NCBI GenBank assembly: GCA_949825025.1
Contig: OX463781.1
Span: 34,613,537-34,677,536 of the forward strand
Length of the DNA: 64,000 nt
Direction: 5' to 3'
Source of the DNA: Siphlonurus alternatus
Taxonomy: Eukaryota; Arthropoda; Insecta; Ephemeroptera; Siphlonuridae
This document shows positions 14,997-28,729 of this stretch, piece after piece. Numbering within the stretch: position 1 is the stretch's first letter; every line of letters begins with the position of its first letter. The position numbers and the translations under genes were made by a program. Under the pieces are notes generated by a model. The model made no database searches. It worked only from the letters and a program-made list of their open reading frames with translations, and was not told where the DNA came from.

Positions 14997-17375
14997 CTCT
15001 TCCCTCTGGCAACCCGGTGATCACAGGATTGCTGCCGGTGTACTCTCCCGGAGACCTCATCAGCGCGAACTGCACGGCGCCGCGCTCCAAACCAGCAGCC
15101 TCGCTTGCGTGGTACCTCAACGGGAACAGAGTAAGCATGAGTTTTCTGCTGAGATCTAAAACTTCAACCAAAATCACGTTGCAAGTTAAAAGGATTTGAA
15201 CATGCCTTTTAACCTTTGGCCTTTTTTTACAATATAGATATTCTCCGTTTTACTGTTTTTGTTTTGTAAACTGTGAGATCTGAGTATTTTATGTATCCCC
15301 GCTGATAATAAAAAATACTTTTCCCTCCAAGAGATTGCAATATTGAAATTAATGCACTAGCTGAGTTCTGCAGTGACATCGTTTTGAGAGGTCTCCAAAC
15401 TAATTGCAATTTTCATTCAGTGACTCGGGAAAAATCTTCAGATCTTATGTTTCACGAACAGCACGTCAGGAAGCAGAATGACCGCTCTACTTTCATATAC
15501 ACTCCATTACAAAAAAAAATGTACCAAAATTTCAAAGTTCTATCAAGTGTATGCCACTTCGTTCTACAGGTACTAGCTGACACCCAATAAACTTATCAGC
15601 ACAGGGGTTGTCGTGAATTTTCGGGAATCCTCGTTCCATGTCCCATCAATGAGGAAGGAGCGTTTCAATTTGTCTATATTATATACTAATGACTAAAAAT
15701 ATTTTTTATAAGCAAGACCCTGAGATGGTCCACTTGGACCAGATCCTAATATTTGACAACGTGCCCACCAGGTGGACCGCTTCTCTTTGGTGTACTACGC
15801 ATCAATGGAGGACGAGGAGGGCCTAAGTGAGGTGACGCTTGGACTTAGTAGGCACACCGAGCTTTCGTTGTTCCCCGGTGGAGGCGCCCTTGAACTACGT
15901 TGTACAGCCACGGTGATGGAACGCACGTGGGCACGTACCGCAACGGCCAGCCTCGCTAGACTTAATAATCAGAAGCTCGCGCAGGACCACGAGCCAGGCA
16001 GCGCCGGAGGTGAGCATTTCATTAACTAACATTGGGTCAACGGTGGAGAGTCTGAGAATACTTATTTTCTGGTATGTAAATTTAATGATAATAATTAGCA
16101 TACATCATGCAGCTATACGCGTAAAAAAAAAAAAGTAATTTAATTCTTGCTCAAATTAGTGTTAAACATTTTGAACCATTCATCATATATTATATTATTA
16201 ATTATATTATTAAATTTATATTACTAAAATATAATACTGTCTATTTAAGTATTTACATGTAATGCAAATATATTTTTTGATGCTAGTAAAATGATATAAA
16301 ATAAGATAAAACAATTTATTTTTAGCTCTATATACTTTGCAGATATTAAAAAATCAACACCCATGATATTATATTGTCACACGCGGGAATCGAACCTATA
16401 TTTGTATTTACATTTTTAAGCTATGGACATTAAATATTTATATTTTCTATAAATTATACAAGCTTTTGCTGGAATTTTATTTGAGTAAAGACAGATAATA
16501 ACAAAAGAGTTTTAAATTTTCAATAAATAATTATAATCTCAATAAATAAATCACAGTTATGTCTATATCAAGTTTTCAGCTGCTGGTCATACAGTATATT
16601 TATTCTGTCAATATAACTTCTAATCTAACTATTAATTTATTAGGTATACAGTATACAGTACATTATTAGATTGTTGATTTTTACATCACTATAATACCAT
16701 AATATTTACGTAATACTGATTTAATATCGCACAATATATGGTGATAAATAAATACACTTAAAAAAACAAATTAAAGTCCTGTATACTTTTTTGCCATCAT
16801 CAATAGCAATAAAATTGATTCACGTAAGAAGGTTCTTGAAATCAATAAAAATAATATGACCTGTCAGATTTTATTGGTGGAAACAAACAAATAATAAAAT
16901 ACGTAATATGGGAAATCTCGAATACTTGAAAACGAATAAATAATAAATTTTAGATTTTCTTTTGTATATTCAGTTGAACACAGCAAAAGTGGTGTTACAC
17001 TTTATCACTAAACATCACTCCTCCCATCACTGTAAAAATGGCCAGGTATTGTGGCATAATGGACTTAAAAATGTTAGATGACGCTACACTTACCTCCTCA
17101 TATATTAATAAAAAAAATGTGTTGCCTCAACACTCTTAAGAAATCAAGCAAGATAAAGGTTCAAATGTTTCGAGGACGTTACGTTACCACTACCAAATTT
17201 AATTCAAAGGTCAAAACTCTTTTGGGACTACTCGGAACGTAGTCCCAAAAGAGAATATATGATAATTATTTCATTCCACTGTGTTTTAGGCTCAGCAATG
17301 GTGCCCAGCTTTGCTGCTCTGTGTCTGGTGACCTTTCTCCTCTCCTGGAGGTCAAGGTCATCTTGTTCCTCGTGA
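14997..17375 (+). CDS. Beaten path (Beat)-like immunoglobulin protein, 3' coding exons only
   Basis: Beat proteins are arthropod neuronal Ig-superfamily proteins, secreted or membrane-anchored, that act in axon guidance and partner selection. Three exons join in frame: 14997-15130, 15772-16009 and 17290-17375 (TGA at 17373-17375), all with AG/GT borders. The first encodes a motif typical of the second Ig domain (YSPGDLISANCTAPRSKPAA, then LAWYLNGNR), with its B-strand Cys. The second continues through VDRFSLVYYASMEDEEGL and VTLGL to the partner Cys in LELRCTATV. The third is a short hydrophobic tail (AALCLVTFLLSW) before the stop, consistent with a GPI signal or membrane anchor. The signal peptide and first Ig domain must lie upstream, probably beyond the window. 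Family call is firm; the paralogue is unknown. Confidence 0.85.
17217..17253. repeat. Perfect 15-bp-stem hairpin in the last beat-like intron
   Basis: CTCTTTTGGGACTAC and its exact complement are separated by 7 bases. It lies 36 bp before the acceptor of the last exon. Confidence 0.8.
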
Positions 17376-17636
17376 CCTTCTCAGCCCCAACGATCTCTTC
17401 TGGTTCTGTAATGTTTCTTATCATGTAATAACTACGACATCCAGGAGTTTGTTAAGTCACAGTTTGCTATGACGTCACCGTATATAAATTACATGATCTG
17501 TTGATGAGGAAATTTTATTCTGTTAAAATTTTTTTTAAAAAAAAAGAAAGTGTCCAAATTACATTCGATTAATTTTTTTTTTTAATTTCGGTCTTCACGT
17601 ATATATATATGTATATTATATATTATTTAGTTTATA

Positions 17637-17642
17637 AATAAA
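17637..17642 (+). terminator. Candidate polyadenylation signal of the beat-like gene
   Basis: AATAAA about 260 bp after the stop codon. The surrounding AT-rich sequence makes chance occurrence likely. Confidence 0.4.
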
Positions 17643-19256
17643 AATAATAAATTATGCTGTCACGCTGTTTGGAAATTGCAAAAATTTTTGGGTAAAAAAA
17701 TATTTATTTTGTCATGAAAAAGGTCAGACAATAATATGCATGTTAAGTAAAAAAATTGGCAGTAAGTATTTTGCTCGAAGTTGGTTTTATCGCTCAGTCC
17801 TTAAAAACTATTAAAGAGTCCGAATGTTTCTGCACTTTCTGTTATCGCATGAAGAAAATTTTTTACTGTAATCTTTTTCGGTTAATATAAATCATACTGA
17901 CATCTCGTATGACATTTTTTTTTATTTCTACATAAGTACAGGACAGCTTGAACTTGACTGCCTAATTTGCTGGTGTTGAAGATACAAATTTGAAATTTTT
18001 GGAGGAGGTTAGAGAGCTCTATTTAAACTAAATTAATCTCGCCGATTAAATCTCCTAGACTATGACCGACAAAACACCTAAAACAAAGCTGGTGTAACGT
18101 TCTCTTGCTGTCCCAAATGTTAATTATTATCTGAAAATTTAGAAAATAGAAATTTATGTACTCATTATGATATCATGCAGTTGTGACTTGGCTCCAGTGT
18201 TCGTTATGTTGACAAATCCCTTCGATGACAAGATCACCACTGTGTCAAAAATATTTGTTATATTAGAAGTTACCATCTTCTTTTGTATGTAGAAACAGCT
18301 GATTACCTTTGATGTGGTGATGTCTGCAAAAACAAGTGAATGTTAAATTTAATATAAAACTCATCAACTTATCATAAAAAAATAATGTTTTTACTATTAA
18401 GTAACTTAGATCTTTTTTTGTTCCTATAAAATAATATTAATAAAAAAAAGAAACTATAAAATGATGTTAACTATGTAAAGATAAAGCCTAAATGTAAAAC
18501 AAAAACTAATTTAATTTCTTTATCATACAATTTGAATTCCCATCAAGAAAGAAAAAGAAAAATGTTGTATAATTATACATTAATTATACATTATACATAC
18601 ATTAATCCATTTTCACAAAAAAAAATGAGGGTGTCTTTTTTTATGTTTTATTGAAACTGATATATTATAGTGTCAAAGATACAGTGAAAATAAAATTCAA
18701 CAACTTGAAGAAGGTAAAAATAGTAAAATGCTAAAAATGCTATCTACAAGTAATAAAACGCTCACTAAATTATCATAAAAATGAATTAATCTCCAATTTT
18801 GTTGAATTATTAGTGAATAAGTGAAATATAATAAGAATATTTTACAAAAATTAATGTCACTTGTGCAACACGTTTTTGTAAAAATCATAAAAAAATGACT
18901 GTTTTTGTGAGTACTAGCTTCGTTAAATATCACGAGACAGCAGCAAACAATTAATTCAGATGAGAGCAGGCAGAGTGTTAACATATTAATTGCGCTTGCA
19001 CAGAAATCCTGCAGTATTACAATCATATGATAGTCATCTTTGTTGACTCTGCGATGTCTTTGTTACAATGAGAAGATTCAACGTTGGCGTTACATTTCTC
19101 TCAGCCAATGAAAATCTAGCACGAAAAATGCACGTTGTCACGTGTTTTATAATCATGATTCTTCTCCAATCAACTCGGCGGAAACTTGGTTTTTAATTTT
19201 TTCCCGAAGGTTAAGATTAAAAATGCATGTAATTCACGGGAAACATAAAATCCATG

Positions 19257-19294
<38 letters not shown>

Positions 19295-20854
19295 AAATTT
19301 TGTGTGTCACAGTATTTGGATATAATATATGACAAAATAAACACGTTTTTTCTGTTAAGAAACCTAACGGAGCGAAATAAGAACGCGCCTCCGCGGCATT
19401 TGTTTACTGAAGCTTCTCATTGTCGCAATTAAGAAGTATAATTGTTATAAATTCAAACCTAATTAAATCCACTTTTAAAATAAATTTAAGAAATGTTGGA
19501 AATTTCATAATTTTGGAGAGACCATCATGATCAGTACAAAATTAAATCAACAGTTCTATTTATATTTTTACCTTGAAAACTCCCTAATAACTGTTTTAAA
19601 ATAACGTTATAAGATTAAAGAAGCAAGTCAAATCTGTATGTACAAAATTCTTATATTATACTTTCTCGTAGTTATTTTAACGAATTAATTAATTGTATTT
19701 AGTTTTTTGTCAATAAATATTAGTGACCTACTAAATTTTCAAAACAATTTTACACATATTCATTATTTTTTCACCTTAAGTTATTAAACTCAAATAATTA
19801 TACACTTAAATTTAAAAATTACAATAAATTAAATTGCTTTAATGTTAATTGAGCACAAATACGTTCATTTTAAATTTGTAATTGGTGCGTGAAAGGCAAG
19901 ACTTGATAAAATGAAGAAATGAGTGAATATTTTTTATGTCCTTTCATTGTATTAATTGTAACGCTGATCATATGTGTTAATTGTAACAATGATATTGCTA
20001 ATTTAGCAATAATAATTTATTTGCATAAATGTTATACTGAGCATATTATCAATCAGACTTAAAAAAAAAATGCTCAAAAAATATTGGGACAAATATATTA
20101 ATGTGAAATATCTGATTTTTGTTGTAAATGTTTTAAAATTAAGTTTTACAAAAATGCAAATCCCTATTATTTAAAAATCAAAATATAAATTAATTATTTT
20201 TTGAAAATTTAAAATTACATCATGTATATAATTAAATACATATTATAAAATCTAGTACCATATATTTAAAAAAAAAAATGCATGTTTTAACGCTAAAATG
20301 TTAAAAATATAATTTTAAATAGTATAATACTAGGACACTACAAAGTATTGTCTTACAAGACAATATTATGATTTATAGATTTTTCAAGAAACATCACTAA
20401 TTTATGATGCATGCATTTATTTTATTTCAAATATGATCGCGACCGTAAATTTAGTAAGAAAGCAACAACATGTATGCACTATTATGTATATGCATTGCAA
20501 CAATGTACAGCGATGAGCCTACATTTGAGACAGCAGGGGTAACGGCCGTCGAGTCAAAGTATTAAAAATTAGATTGCATTTAAATTAATCAAAGTTTATT
20601 ATGACAATATTATTTCCATAATTATGCTATTCTAGTGAAATATTTATTAATAATCGTTTGATAAGTTTATATATTTTTTAATATTTTAGCGTTATTACAA
20701 AATCGAGCTGTTTGTTTGTTAGTACCAAAGACGTGCATCATTTCTGTATGGTTGCCTCCTGATGTATTATATTGAATAAAACGTCCATCCCAATAAAATA
20801 TCTCCAAGTTATTTATTTCTTCCAGCTCAATTGAAATAAAAAAAAGGAACATTA
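17643..20854. other. AT-rich intergenic DNA
   Basis: No gene supported. A 109-aa hydrophobic frame on the minus strand (18697-19026) has no recognisable motif. There is an A-run of about 35 at 19257-19291 and a small perfect hairpin (TATTGTCTT/AAGACAATA) near 20345-20370. Confidence 0.45.
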
Positions 20855-20958
20855 TGTGCTCTTGTCGCCTTGGATTTTTTTTTATCCTTGTTAATCATCA
20901 TGCTTAGTGATATACTCACAATGCACAATGGAAATTTTCCAAGGCGACTAATTTACAC
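20855..20958. mobile_element. Short MITE, degenerate copy of the CGTCGCCTT family
   Basis: The left end GTGCTCTTGTCGCCTTGGA and right end GGAAATTTTCCAAGGCGACTA are mutually complementary. They match the ends of the copies at 28533, 33780 and 52557. The interior shares TTGTTAATCA. Confidence 0.6.
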
Positions 20959-22199
20959 CTAGAAATACCACGAACTTTACTCTGATTGCGGGTGATGCCA
21001 AGCAGCTATTATTTCCTAGAACGTTTTGGGAATCGTTAGACTAATTAGTGCTCTTCTCACCTCTCTCGAAATTGCAACATATGTTTGTGTGTCTTGGGCG
21101 AGCTGCATCTTTATTAGCAAATAAGGCAGAGCCTGCAGAGTTAAGGTTTGTACTAACCATTTTTAGTAGATGGTACACCATTCCCATATTTTCAGTGCAC
21201 CTTCATAAAAAAATAAGAACATTTTTAGAAAAAAATAAAAAATTAAAATTAGGATTAATTTTTTTAGATGTGTAGCATACAAAAAGGAAGAATATCATTG
21301 TGACTATAGTAAAAGTTCAGTCAAATTAGCATATAAAATAACTAGAAAATGAATAACTATAAAACTATACAGTATATTTATATTATATGTATCAATTCTT
21401 TAATATTTAATTAGGTTAATATTATTTAATTTGTCCTTTATTTTTAGGTGTAAAAATATTTTAGGTTTGCCATCGGAAAATAAAATTCAAATTTAAATAG
21501 CAAAAGCCTCATTCTAGAATAGAATTTCGTTAGTACCAAAATGTAAATTTAACTAAATTGAGTGAACTCGAGTACTAAGTGAAATGTATGGTCTGGAAAT
21601 TTTAGCGCCATATTTATTATATATAAATTTAAAAATGTTCAAAAGTTAAAAGTATTTTGTAAATTACCTTTCATATTTAATATTTGTAAAAATTGTATAC
21701 TTTCGTTATAACAAAGTATTAAAATTCTTTACATTTAAGTTGATTTTACTGTATATTATGAGCCATTGATATATCTCATCTATTGTGGATAGCAAATTTA
21801 CTGTTGAAGAAAGAAAGATAGCAATTTTCACGGACGAATGGCCAGAGGCGAGCCAATAACTTTGTCATCATCACCCTCTCGCCTCAACGAAGATGACGAG
21901 ATATTGTTTACTCAGTTTTCATCACCAAACTCTCATCGGCCTCTTCAACTTCTCATCCCCCTCAAGCAAACAAAAGTAACCGAAGGTGAGCAAACTTGAG
22001 AACAAATAATAATTTCAATTGAAATCAGAAACTACAAAGAAAAAGAAAATCAATCAATGAAATACAAGTCAGTATATAATATGAAACCAATATCAACCAC
22101 TACAGATTCTTTAAATAGAATACACGACATTAATGATGAATTAATGATATACAATTATATAAATAGAAGTAAAAAAATAAATTATTAAGAAATAAAAAT
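20959..22199. other. AT-rich intergenic DNA
   Basis: No gene or structured repeat recognised. Confidence 0.4.
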
Positions 22200-22382
22200 A
22201 AGGGAGGACATTCACAAAGCACTTTAACCCCAACTTTAGCCCCAAGTTTTATCCCTGGTACTAAACATGGTGCTAAACTAGGAGCTATAGACATGGTTAG
22301 CCCCTGGTTTAGCACCATTTTAGTACCAGGGATAAAACTTGGGGCTATAGTTGGGGTTAAAGTGCTTTGTTAATGCCCCCAA
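22200..22382. mobile_element. Foldback MITE, about 180 bp
   Basis: Nearly perfect hairpin: ACAAAGCACTTTAACCCC, CCCCAAGTTTTATCCCTGG and TGGTGCTAAAC are each matched by their complements to the right. The ends (GGACATTCACAAAGC and, complemented, GGGGCATTAACAAAGC) resemble those of the element at 37569-37712. Confidence 0.85.
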
Positions 22383-24426
22383 GTTTTCTCTATCGCACTA
22401 AAATTAACAACAAAATACATTGTGGTTTATTTATCCTCTAACAGTGCGAATTAAATGTACTATTTATTTTTACATTTTTAACTATGATTATCATGGTTAA
22501 AGCTAAACAATAAAAAATATTGTTTTCTTAGGTACAAATATCATGCAATATTTGGAAAAATTTGAAAAAAAGTAAAAACTGTAAACAGAGGTTACAGAAT
22601 ATTGTTGTCACATATGACATTATGGGGCAACGAGTTTATTGAAGTATACGTCAAACTATAACGTACAAGATGAATGTCTAGAAAAGACACGTATATTATG
22701 TCTATATAGTGAAACAAAAGAGATGAGACCAAATATAGCAGCTATACCATATTGTCTGTGTGCGGGCTAGGCTAGCTCTATAAAATTTGGTATAAAAGCA
22801 CTCCTGTGCTCCCTAGCTGCGCCACATTATAGTGGGCTGCCAGGGCGTCTCTAGGGACCCCCTTCCCCCCAACAACTCGCGATGATAGCGTCGCGAGTAT
22901 GAGGAGCAGCTAGCCTCGAGCCCTGCTGGTGGGTGGGATGGGGGGCAGTAGAAAGATGCGCAACAATGATACGTACCGTAAAACAAACAAACAAGCACAC
23001 TTTTCTCTTCAACTACTTCAACAATTGACGTGAACCTAAACTTTTTGTTCTCTTTTCTTTATATAGCTCGTTTTTCATCCTTTCTTACATATTTTTTTTT
23101 ATAGAGATGATGTGTTTCAAGATATATAGAGACATATAAAGAAACTTTATTACTTTAATGATAATTTTAAAATCAAAAATATATTTCAATTTTCAAGTTG
23201 TAATAATGTAATAATATTTTCATCATAATGTTAAAATTATAGGGGTGAAAGTACACGTACAACAAAAATGTTAAATCAAAAATGTCAGTGCGCGGGACTT
23301 TCACTATTCCCAAAATCTGAACACTAGATGGTCAGATCATTACACCTGAAAATACAATACATGTTGAAGTTCCAACCAAAATACAACGAGATGTAGATTT
23401 GGCAGGCGTGGATGCAAATAAAAAAAAATTAGGGTTGCATGAGGCATCCCCAGGTGATTGAGGTGGTCAATGCCATGCTTAAATTAAACAAACAATTTGA
23501 AAAAAGTGATACTTATTGCCTTATTTAGACCATAGCACTTAAGGTTCATTGAAGAAAAAAATGTAGCGTCCATTCAAATTGAGGTTTCCATCATTATTCC
23601 CTCAGTCACAGGTAAATGCTGGATATTTGTAAGATTTATTATATTCTTGGCAATAGATGATATAACTCATATAACCTACATAACCACAGTAGTCTGTTCT
23701 GAATAAACATGATGATAATAAAAAAAAGTTTCTTTAAGCAGACAGAGCACAGCTATCCCGTTCTGTATGAGTCAGCGAAACACATTTAAATTAGTACATT
23801 GAAAGTTTTGAATTAATATTAGAATTATTAGAAACGTCCAGTGTAATTATATTGTTCGAAAACGAAAGCGGATGGAATTTTATATTAAAATTTCATTGAA
23901 AGTAAATTTGAAATAATGTCATATTTTTATCATCATGTGAATGTAATGAGTGTATTATATTTATATTATACTTATCAAGATACACTGCAAAATGTTCTTT
24001 GACAGTATCAGTGTATCAGTTCTATAAATATTCAAGAGAGACAGCAAAGTCTGATATTATATAAATTTAACTAGCTCCTTATATATCTAAAGATATATAA
24101 ATTACTTGACAAAGCGCATATCATATACGTCAGAATAACGTATCTTGGCAACAAAGTTATGAATAAGATGATACGTTGAACAGTATTATATATAATACAC
24201 TACACTACACTGCACCACAATTATAAATATCATAATGCCATGTGTAATATTATACTGTAGCTTGACGTATTACGAACCATTGTAAGGTTTATTTTTATAT
24301 AATATAAGATTTCATAAAGATTAAGTTTATAATATACACCTACTTAAGTTGTAGTATAACTTGGGTGTTATTATATCACACTAAAGTTTGTCAGTTCAGC
24401 TTGACAGGGTGGAGAGGAGAGAGGGA

Positions 24427-24428
<2 letters not shown>
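22383..24428. other. Intergenic DNA, no gene recognised
   Basis: A GC-richer island at about 22800-22960 has no recognisable coding motif on either strand; the rest is AT-rich. Confidence 0.4.

Positions 24429-24503
<75 letters not shown>
24429..24503. repeat. (GA)n microsatellite
   Basis: Pure GA array of about 75 bp. The flank at 24504-24720 is GC-richer but unrecognised. Confidence 0.95.
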
Positions 24504-24504
<1 letters not shown>

Positions 24505-26074
24505 ACGGTAGAAAGACGCGTTGCCGAGATCTCCAGGGATGACGCAGCAGTCGCGAGTCTTTGTCTGAGGCCACGTGGGAACCATTCCTCCTGTTTTACC
24601 TCGATGGTCTCGGCGGCTGCATGGCGACACAGCACAAGCCGGAGTGCCCTGCCACATAAATCAGAATGCACTAGCAGTAGTGGTATATAGCACGCGACGA
24701 GCTCTAACATTATATGCAGCTGCTTCTCTCATTTCATTACCATTTGTTTACCAACATAACAAATAAAAAAGAAAATCTTATGAAAATTAATTATACCTAG
24801 AAATAAAATTAAAAGTACACTGTTGAATTTTTATAGTGTTTTATTTTTTTTTATTTTTTTTTACAATATTTTAAAATATTGAATCAATTAATAAAAATTG
24901 AAATTTATATTACTCTGATTTTGCTTTTAGAAAAAAATATATTTAATAATATAATTACTTGTATCACATAAAACTAAAAGTGATAAAACATGATTGTAGA
25001 TTAAGCTTTGAATGCCTAATATAGTTGCAGGTAAAATGTTCAATATATTCTAAAAATTAGAAAGCAAAACTAAATTATTAATTATTAACATCAATCATTA
25101 AATTAGTGCATGTTGTATACCATACACTCGGGCAAACAGCACGTCACTAAATGATTGAAATCAATAACAATATTTTTTTCAATAAAAATGGCAAAAAAAC
25201 AATGAATATAACAAAATAATTTAAATAAAATTAGTCACAAATTATCAAACAATTCCCTAAATAAAATTCCCTAACAATTTATAATGTTGTATTTTTTGTT
25301 TAACATTTATATATACATTATAAATATTGGTGATATATTTTACATATATATAGAGAGAAGGATATGATATAAGTTGATATAACCCAGAGAAAGCATGAGG
25401 GAGATATATAATTCATTATTTCACACCCTTACAGGCATTTTAATTATACAGTTTACTAAATTTAAATTTCCTAAAGGTATATTTATCATATTTAAAAAAT
25501 AACATATTTTCCATGATAATTTTTTATTTTTAACTAAATCTGATAGTATTTCAATTATACTCACTGCTGGAATATAAAATACAAAAGATCTTATCTTCAC
25601 TTCCTTTAAGAACGATATGCTCGGTGGACTATTTCTAACGCTGGGTGTGGTATACGTTGCCTGGCCCAGAATTATACATCTGCTGCTGGCTAATGTCCCA
25701 AGGGTCCTTAAAGGTACTCGCGTTGCGCACTGCACCCCTATAGCCTGCTTGTGTTATGAACAGACATCAACTTACTTTAAACTGACTGCATGGTGCTGTG
25801 ACCCTTACACACAAACTTTGCTCTCAACCAAATTTAAATCTATTACCATCATTTATAACAATAAAAAAATAAAATATATTTATACTCTAAAAGAAGTTAG
25901 TATTATACACTAAGGAATTACCATGGCATTAACAATAAAAAAATATGTGTGTATTTTTAAAAAATATGTTATAATATATAAAAGTAAATTTACTTCACTG
26001 TTATACGTTGATTTGTTTATATACATAATTATATATAACAGGGCAGTTTTTTGTTGCTGAATCATGACTGAAAC

Positions 26075-26121
<47 letters not shown>

Positions 26122-27146
26122 GGTAATGACAGACAGCACGCGCTTTTTAAAAAATGAGTAATTTGTCTTTGCACTGTATTCTATCTCAGCGTCAAAATTG
26201 TAGGAGTTATATTAAGGAGGATCAGAGTATGATGGGAATTTAAGTATGAAAAATTGCGACCGCAAAATTAATATAAAGTCTTGTAATTTTTTAAAGTCTT
26301 GATTTTATTACCCCAGCTACGTAGCCCGCAAACTGTGATGAAAACATAAACTCTTATTCTGATCACTTTCAATCCAACGGTCAGATTTATTTCATATCAT
26401 CGTCATTTGTTCGTGTTTCAGTTTTGAAATTTGTGAACAAATCATGCAGGCGTCATAAAGTTAGTGCGAATCTGGTGGTAACTGCTGGAACTACGTGCAT
26501 CTAGCGAGGACAGATCAGCTGTTTAACATTGTAAAATCATGTAAATGCTCTGTCAGCAGTCACAGCATAATTTTACAGAAATGACAACAATATAATTAGT
26601 TGTTGTCCTATACTTTCGGACAAATATAAAAAAATATTTTAACTTCATATGTGATGTATTTCCAAGGATTTTGTATGTATTGTGTATTGTGTATTTCATA
26701 TAAATTTTGTCGTTTTTGTGATTCTCCCAATGCTTATTGCCGTATCCTCGGCAGAATCAGCCAAAATTTCAGCCGTCAGTGCCATCTCTTGATGGTCTTT
26801 TATGTACTCTTGACAGAAAAGTGAAAATTCTCACTCCGATCCTGGTACTTTAAACGGGAACTGCCATGGTAAGAAAGAATTATAAAAACTTGCGGAAACA
26901 CAGTAATTTTGTCATATTATAGGTCCCGAGCTATATAATGTTTTAGTTACGTTACGATACTTTTAAAAACTCCGACTTCCCTCCTCATTTTTTACCTTTG
27001 AATTAGTATTAAATTTTTAGCTTCAAAGCCAAAGCTATGATTTATTATATTTGTAATTAATTAAGTTTATTTTCAGATGTGCAATGCGATAAAAAAATGC
27101 AATTTCAAGCAATCTTATTTAGACCTCATGGTCTTATTTATAAATG
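24504..27146. other. Intergenic DNA with a possible orphan exon near 25.6-25.7 kb
   Basis: No gene is firmly supported. At 25611-25713 both strands have open, splice-flanked frames (see findings). An A-run of about 39 lies at 26078-26116. GC-richer patches at 26440-26560 and 26700-26870 have no recognised motif. Confidence 0.35.
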
Positions 27147-27465
27147 AAGTATATCGACCTCAATTTTTTTTATTACAGAAATGGATAGAGGGTGAAAAGT
27201 TATGCTATAACCCTGATTTTTTTCAGATTTTTTAGAGCCCGGGAAGTATATTTAAAAAATTATTGAATGTCCTTTTTGTGACGTCACGCGACGGCAAGTA
27301 CTATATTTTTCTTAAGAAGCGGCGTCTCATGACGTCACAAAAAGAACTTTCAATCATTTTTTAAAAATAGTTCCCGGGCTCTAAAAAATCTGAAAAAAAT
27401 CAGGGTAGCTGAACTTTGCACCCTCTATCCATTTCTGCAATAAAAAAAATTGAGGTCGATACTCC
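27147..27465. mobile_element. Foldback MITE, about 320 bp
   Basis: The arms contain ATCGACCTCAATTTTTTTTA, AATGGATAGAGGGTG, TTTTTAGAGCCCGGGAA and TTTTTGTGACGTCA, each with the complement in the opposite arm. The centre is near 27305 and no coding region is present. Confidence 0.85.
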
Positions 27466-28532
27466 ACTATAATAATTAATATAAATTAAATATGTGATAA
27501 AACATGTTGAGTTATAAAATATTAAAAAACATGAATATGCAACTAACTGTGAGTAAAAATTAACCAAATATATAATCACACAGTAAATTCTGTAAATTGT
27601 GACAGTACGTTCGTCGTGAACTCACATGATTTTTAATATTGTAAATATAATTTTATTTATATATGAATATTATACTGCTATTTTAGCTCTACATTTACTG
27701 CACATACATTTAAAGTATGGAAAAAAGTGGCATTTTTTCATATTTTTAGTACAGCTATAGTGAGATCGTAAGGGGACTTAAATATTTTGATAAAATGCAA
27801 TTTCTAGTTTATTTGTTTAATATTTGTTTAGAGCGGATATACGCCCTTTTACAATTTCACTACCACCTGTCATATCGATTATTTGTACATGGAGAACATA
27901 ATGAAAATCGGATTCTTGATCTTGATTTTCATTTTATTGAGGATTTTAAGCTCCTCTATATTACGCGGCAACCTTCATTACTAAAATGCTAAAGAAGTTG
28001 CATGCGCTTAAGGGGCAAGACTTCAATGGGAATTCCTATTTCTAAAACATGTGTAATTTATGTATCAATTTTGTGTTAGCTTTGACTATTTGTTTAATAT
28101 ATTATAATCCAAACTTATAGTGTTTATATGAACAAGCTACATCAACTTTTTTTTCTTAACTAAATTGTTATTGTTAATTATGTAGTGAAATATTTCTGTC
28201 ATCATGTTTCTTTTCCAGATGAAACAAAATTTTCATTCCTCTTCTCGAGCTTAATTAGCTCATTGAGGTATAAATGTTTTTTTGTATAAATGAAATGTAT
28301 CATGTTTATTTAAAATGAAATAAAAAAAAAAATTAAATTTTGATCATTAATTAATTATTTGTGAAACTATATGCATGACTTTATGACATCAGAAGCCCAT
28401 TGTCAGACAATGTGAACTGGAACATACAATTTGTTATAGCATCGTTTGCAGTACTCACGCGTCTCAAAATAAAGATCAAGATATATTATTATAGTATAGA
28501 GTATGGTATAGTTGGTAATGTTTTACATATAA
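27466..28532. other. AT-rich intergenic DNA
   Basis: Nothing recognised. Confidence 0.4.
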
Positions 28533-28640
28533 GTACACTCGTTGCCTTCGAAAATTTCCCACTGGCAGCCTTGTTAATCACCACGCCCTGTGCTATTCTT
28601 ACCGGGCATATGGGGAAATTTTCCGAGGCGACGACTGTAC
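28533..28640. mobile_element. Short MITE, CGTCGCCTT family
   Basis: Begins GTACACTCGTTGCCTTCG and ends CGAGGCGACGACTGTAC, an imperfect terminal inverted repeat. The internal block GTTAATCACCACGCCCTGTG is shared with the 52557-52696 copy. Confidence 0.8.
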
Positions 28641-28729
28641 ATATATTTTCACTGTAATACATCGATATATTAATTTACATGTAGAACGTTATACGCGCTT
28701 TGGTCTTTAATATATTTCATAAAATTTAA

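Noticed and set aside
16375..16405. B-box-like GGTTCGATTCCCGCG on the minus strand
   Set aside because: No A-box, acceptor stem or D-arm could be found, so neither a tRNA gene nor a SINE head is supported.
18697..19026. 109-aa hydrophobic ORF on the minus strand (possible receptor fragment)
   Set aside because: AT-rich codon use unlike the real exons here, no splice context and no recognisable motif.
26078..26116. Poly(A) tail of a processed retrocopy
   Set aside because: No recognisable gene or SINE body precedes the A39 run; treated as a homopolymer.
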